NCBI GenBank assembly: GCA_030643515.1
Contig: DAOWLH010000045.1
Coordinates: 1 to 6,694 of the forward strand
Length of the DNA stretch: 6,694 nucleotides
Direction of reading: 5' to 3'
Source of the DNA: Dehalococcoidia bacterium
GTDB taxonomy: Bacteria > Chloroflexota > Dehalococcoidia > Dehalococcoidales > DAOWLH01
Of the stretch, positions 5,292 through 6,694 are shown piece by piece; the stretch's first letter is position 1; each line of letters starts with the position of its first letter. The notes under the pieces are model-generated. The model ran no database searches and was not told the DNA's origin. It worked only from the letters and a program-made list of their open reading frames with translations. A program made the position numbers and the translations under genes.

Positions 5292-5492
5292 TTACTCCAA
5301 AATAACTATATCGAAGGGGCAGGAAATAGCCCCCCTGGGGCAAACCGCCTCACAAATGGTGCACCAGTCGCACTCAATCACTTCCACAAAGGCGACAACA
5401 CCATCAACCAGTACCAGATTATGGCGCGTACACACACCGATGCACAGCCCGCAACCGTCACACTTGCCCAGGTCAATCTGCGGTTTCATCAT
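5292..5492 (-). CDS. Small 2x[4Fe-4S] ferredoxin
   Basis: This is a 66-residue bacterial-type ferredoxin, a soluble low-potential electron carrier. It has two cysteine motifs: CDGCGLCIGVC (Cys11, 14, 17, 21) and CDWCTICEAVCP (Cys41, 44, 47, 51). Each should supply three ligands to one [4Fe-4S] cluster and the fourth to the other. The first motif lacks the proline that normally follows its last cysteine (Thr22 instead). There is an extra cysteine, Cys58, in ISCPFDIV near the C-terminus. The start ATG 5492 is forced by an in-frame TGA at 5501-5499 just upstream; a second ATG follows immediately. No SD precedes it. It lies 48 nt downstream of the CRP/FNR-type regulator on the same strand and is probably the last gene of that unit. 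Its redox partner is not visible in the window. Confidence 0.92.
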   Translation of the reverse strand: MMKPQIDLGKCDGCGLCIGVCTRHNLVLVDGVVAFVEVIECDWCTICEAVCPRGAISCPFDIVILE

Positions 5493-5494
5493 GA

Positions 5495-5505
5495 CATATC
5501 ACTAA
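5495..5505 (-). repeat. 11-base element TTAGTGATATG, copy at ferredoxin start
   Basis: TTAGTGATATG on the minus strand ends three bases upstream of the ferredoxin ATG (5492). An identical copy overlaps the start of the upstream regulator gene (6234-6244). The flanks are only loosely similar. It could be an operator, part of an unusual initiation region, or chance. Confidence 0.5.
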
Positions 5506-5540
5506 ACTGGCCACATCACGGCAGCATTTTACCTCAGCGT

Positions 5541-6236
5541 TCAGCCTCTGTCTGTGACCTTTGTCTCAAAAAACGGCCCCACTATCTTCTGGAGAATTTT
5601 TTTATCCAGGATAATGATGCGGTGCCGGTCCATTTTGATGGCACCCTCTTCTTCCAGCGTTTTCAGTGACCGGCTGACCACTTCCCGTACGGTACCGGCC
5701 ATAGCCGCCATGTCCCGTTGCGTTAGCTGCGGGCTGGGGCCGGCACCGTCTCCGGCATTCTCAAGGAGTATTCGGGCCACCCGGCCAATGACCTGCCTGA
5801 ATGATAAATCCTCCACCAGCAAAACCAGATGACGCATCCGCCCGGCCATTACCTTGATGACCCTAGAAGCAAGCTGAGGGTAATTCTTCAGGACATAGTC
5901 CAGTTCGTCCTTCCCCAGGCCGTAGAGTAAGACCTGCCCCATAGCCTGAGCGCTGGCCGGATTAAGCCCGCCATCAAACATGGGGACTTCGTTAAAGGAC
6001 TCACCAGGACGGATTATAGCCAGAATCTGCTCTTTGCCGTCAGCCGACGTCTTGAATATCTTGACCACGCCGGAGACGACAATGTACAAAGCCTCGGCCA
6101 GCTCTTCCTCAAGCAGTATAATCTCATCCCGCTGGCATCTCTTTTCGAAGAAGAGGCTGCCGATTTGCTCAAGCTCGGCGGGACTCATCGGCGAGAAATA
6201 AGGGACGGATTTAAGAAACTCTGCTTTTGAAGCCAT
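5541..6236 (-). CDS. CRP/FNR-family transcriptional regulator
   Basis: The 231-residue product has the standard CRP/FNR plan: an N-terminal cyclic-nucleotide-binding-type beta barrel (about 10-125), a dimerisation helix (about 125-160) and a C-terminal winged helix-turn-helix (LTQRDMAAMAGTVREVVSRS, 171-190, followed by LKTLEEEGAI). Residues VREVVSRSL form the recognition helix. The effector pocket segment reads GESFNEVPMFDGGLNPASAQA (78-98) and lacks the arginine that binds the cAMP phosphate in CRP (PAS in place of RxA/S), so cAMP is an unlikely ligand. There is only one cysteine (Cys34), so it cannot hold an FNR-type iron-sulfur cluster by itself. The signal is unknown. The only in-frame start is ATG 6236, since a TAG lies at 6260-6258. 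No SD precedes it. It follows the ArsA-like gene by 28 nt and precedes the ferredoxin gene, a context that hints at redox or electron-transfer control. Confidence 0.93.
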   Translation of the reverse strand: MASKAEFLKSVPYFSPMSPAELEQIGSLFFEKRCQRDEIILLEEELAEALYIVVSGVVKIFKTSADGKEQILAIIRPGESFNEVPMFDGGLNPASAQAMGQVLLYGLGKDELDYVLKNYPQLASRVIKVMAGRMRHLVLLVEDLSFRQVIGRVARILLENAGDGAGPSPQLTQRDMAAMAGTVREVVSRSLKTLEEEGAIKMDRHRIIILDKKILQKIVGPFFETKVTDRG

Positions 6237-6244
6237 ATCACTAA
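6234..6244 (-). repeat. 11-base element TTAGTGATATG, copy at CRP/FNR-type gene start
   Basis: This is the second exact copy of the element. Its last three bases are the start codon of the CRP/FNR-type gene. The GTGAT core is shared with one half of CRP-type sites (TGTGA) and with the downstream part of an extended SD (GGTGATC), so either regulation or ribosome binding could explain it. Confidence 0.5.
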
Positions 6245-6249
6245 GCCAG

Positions 6250-6255
6250 CTTATA
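6250..6255 (-). promoter_or_regulatory. Possible -10 box for the CRP/FNR-type gene
   Basis: On the minus strand AATATAAG includes TATAAG at 6250-6255, placing a transcript start near 6243 and only about 7 nt of leader before ATG 6236. The -35 region (TGGTAG, 6273-6278) is poor and lies mostly in the end of the upstream gene. This promoter would explain the missing SD, but read-through from the ArsA-like gene is equally possible. Confidence 0.3.
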
Positions 6256-6264
6256 TTCTAATGC

Positions 6265-6694
6265 TCACTCCTCTACCAGGCAAGAGCTATTTGCGAAAAG
6301 GTTGCGCTCAACCTCCCGCAGCCGCTCCAGCCCTTTGACCTCGGTGGAAAGCATGGGCAGCTCAACTATCTCCAGGCTGGCATACCTTTCATAAATAAGG
6401 TCAAGGTACTTCCGCTGCTGCTTGGCCTTCTCTGCTAGAAAGGCAGAGTCTTTTGTCACCACCACGTTGTTTATTATCAGTTTCTTTATCGTGAAGCCGA
6501 ACCGGTTAAGCTCCTGAAAAATATCGCCAAGCTGCTCAAAGGCCAGCGCCTCGGGTATGGCAACCAGATTGAAGCTGACCTCGTCACGAAGAAAATCGAT
6601 ACTGTCAGCGGATAGCTTCTGCCATCGCTTGAGGATGTCCAACACCGAGTCCCGGCTGTTCTGCCCCAGTTTCAGCCGGGAATAAACCCGCGGC
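6265..6694 (-). CDS. ArsA/Get3-family ATPase, C-terminal part (5' end beyond right edge)
   Basis: About 143 codons of an open frame enter from the right edge and stop at TGA 6267-6265; no start lies within the window. The segment matches the C-terminal part of ArsA/Get3 ATPases, which are P-loop dimers involved in arsenite efflux or tail-anchored membrane-protein delivery. Shared landmarks are SVLDILKRW, a helical region, FNLVAIPEALAFEQLGDIFQ (equivalent to the conserved segment after the switch II region), LNRFGFTIKKLIINNVV (the family's IVNQ-type segment, here INN), KQQRKYLDLIYERY, and LPMLSTEVKGLERLREVE (the family's PLL-EVRGLEKLR ending). The P-loop and switch motifs are outside the window, so activity and the choice between arsenite and protein targeting cannot be judged. 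No ars genes are visible. The CRP/FNR-type gene begins 28 nt downstream. Confidence 0.88.
   Translation of the reverse strand, partial: PRVYSRLKLGQNSRDSVLDILKRWQKLSADSIDFLRDEVSFNLVAIPEALAFEQLGDIFQELNRFGFTIKKLIINNVVVTKDSAFLAEKAKQQRKYLDLIYERYASLEIVELPMLSTEVKGLERLREVERNLFANSSCLVEE

Noticed and set aside
5229..5669. 146-codon plus-strand frame across the ferredoxin gene
   Set aside because: It is antisense to the clear ferredoxin and regulator genes and has no SD or recognisable domain.

Overview
The window looks like a stretch of ordinary bacterial chromosome. It shows gene-dense housekeeping content and no mobile elements, CRISPR array, tRNA or rRNA that I could find. The mix is a bacterial RNase PH and PncC/CinA-type amidohydrolase, an ArsA/Get3-type ATPase, a eukaryotic/archaeal-style eIF2B-family protein, a Nudix protein resembling archaeal relatives, and a small 2x[4Fe-4S] ferredoxin beside a CRP/FNR regulator. 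This suggests an anaerobic, deep-branching bacterium. Chloroflexota (Dehalococcoidia-like) is my best guess, but it is an inference from gene content only.

Layout, left to right. (1) 1-648, minus: rph, cut by the left edge, with a clear promoter and Shine-Dalgarno (SD). (2) 649-1187: a long non-coding spacer with several imperfect hairpins and a TATAAT box near its right end. (3) 1188-2204, plus: a 338-residue, cysteine-free protein made almost entirely of an 11-residue-periodic coiled coil, closed by a textbook intrinsic terminator. (4) 2323-3270, plus: an eIF2B alpha/beta/delta-family protein whose promoter places the transcript start on the ATG, so its mRNA is probably leaderless. (5) 3236-4138, minus: a two-gene unit, pncC-like amidohydrolase then a Nudix hydrolase. 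Their stop and start codons abut, and the Nudix gene runs convergently 35 bp into the eIF2B gene. (6) 4281-4824, plus: a two-helix small membrane protein followed by a DUF167/YggU protein. (7) 4854-5075, minus: a double zinc-ribbon protein. (8) 5292-6694, minus: ArsA/Get3 ATPase (cut by the right edge), CRP/FNR regulator and ferredoxin, with gaps of 28 and 48 nt.

How the genes may work together. The most suggestive set is the eIF2B-like protein, the Nudix hydrolase and the NMN amidohydrolase-like protein. From memory, haloarchaea carry a single protein with a similar Nudix domain followed by an eIF2B-like domain; here the two halves are separate and face each other. A role in nucleotide or sugar-phosphate metabolism is plausible but unproven. 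The eIF2B-like protein lacks the catalytic cysteine and Arg-Pro loop of the isomerase relatives, so it should not be called a sugar-phosphate isomerase. The CRP-ferredoxin pair shares an 11-base element at both gene starts and lacks SD sequences there, which points to unusual initiation or shared regulation.
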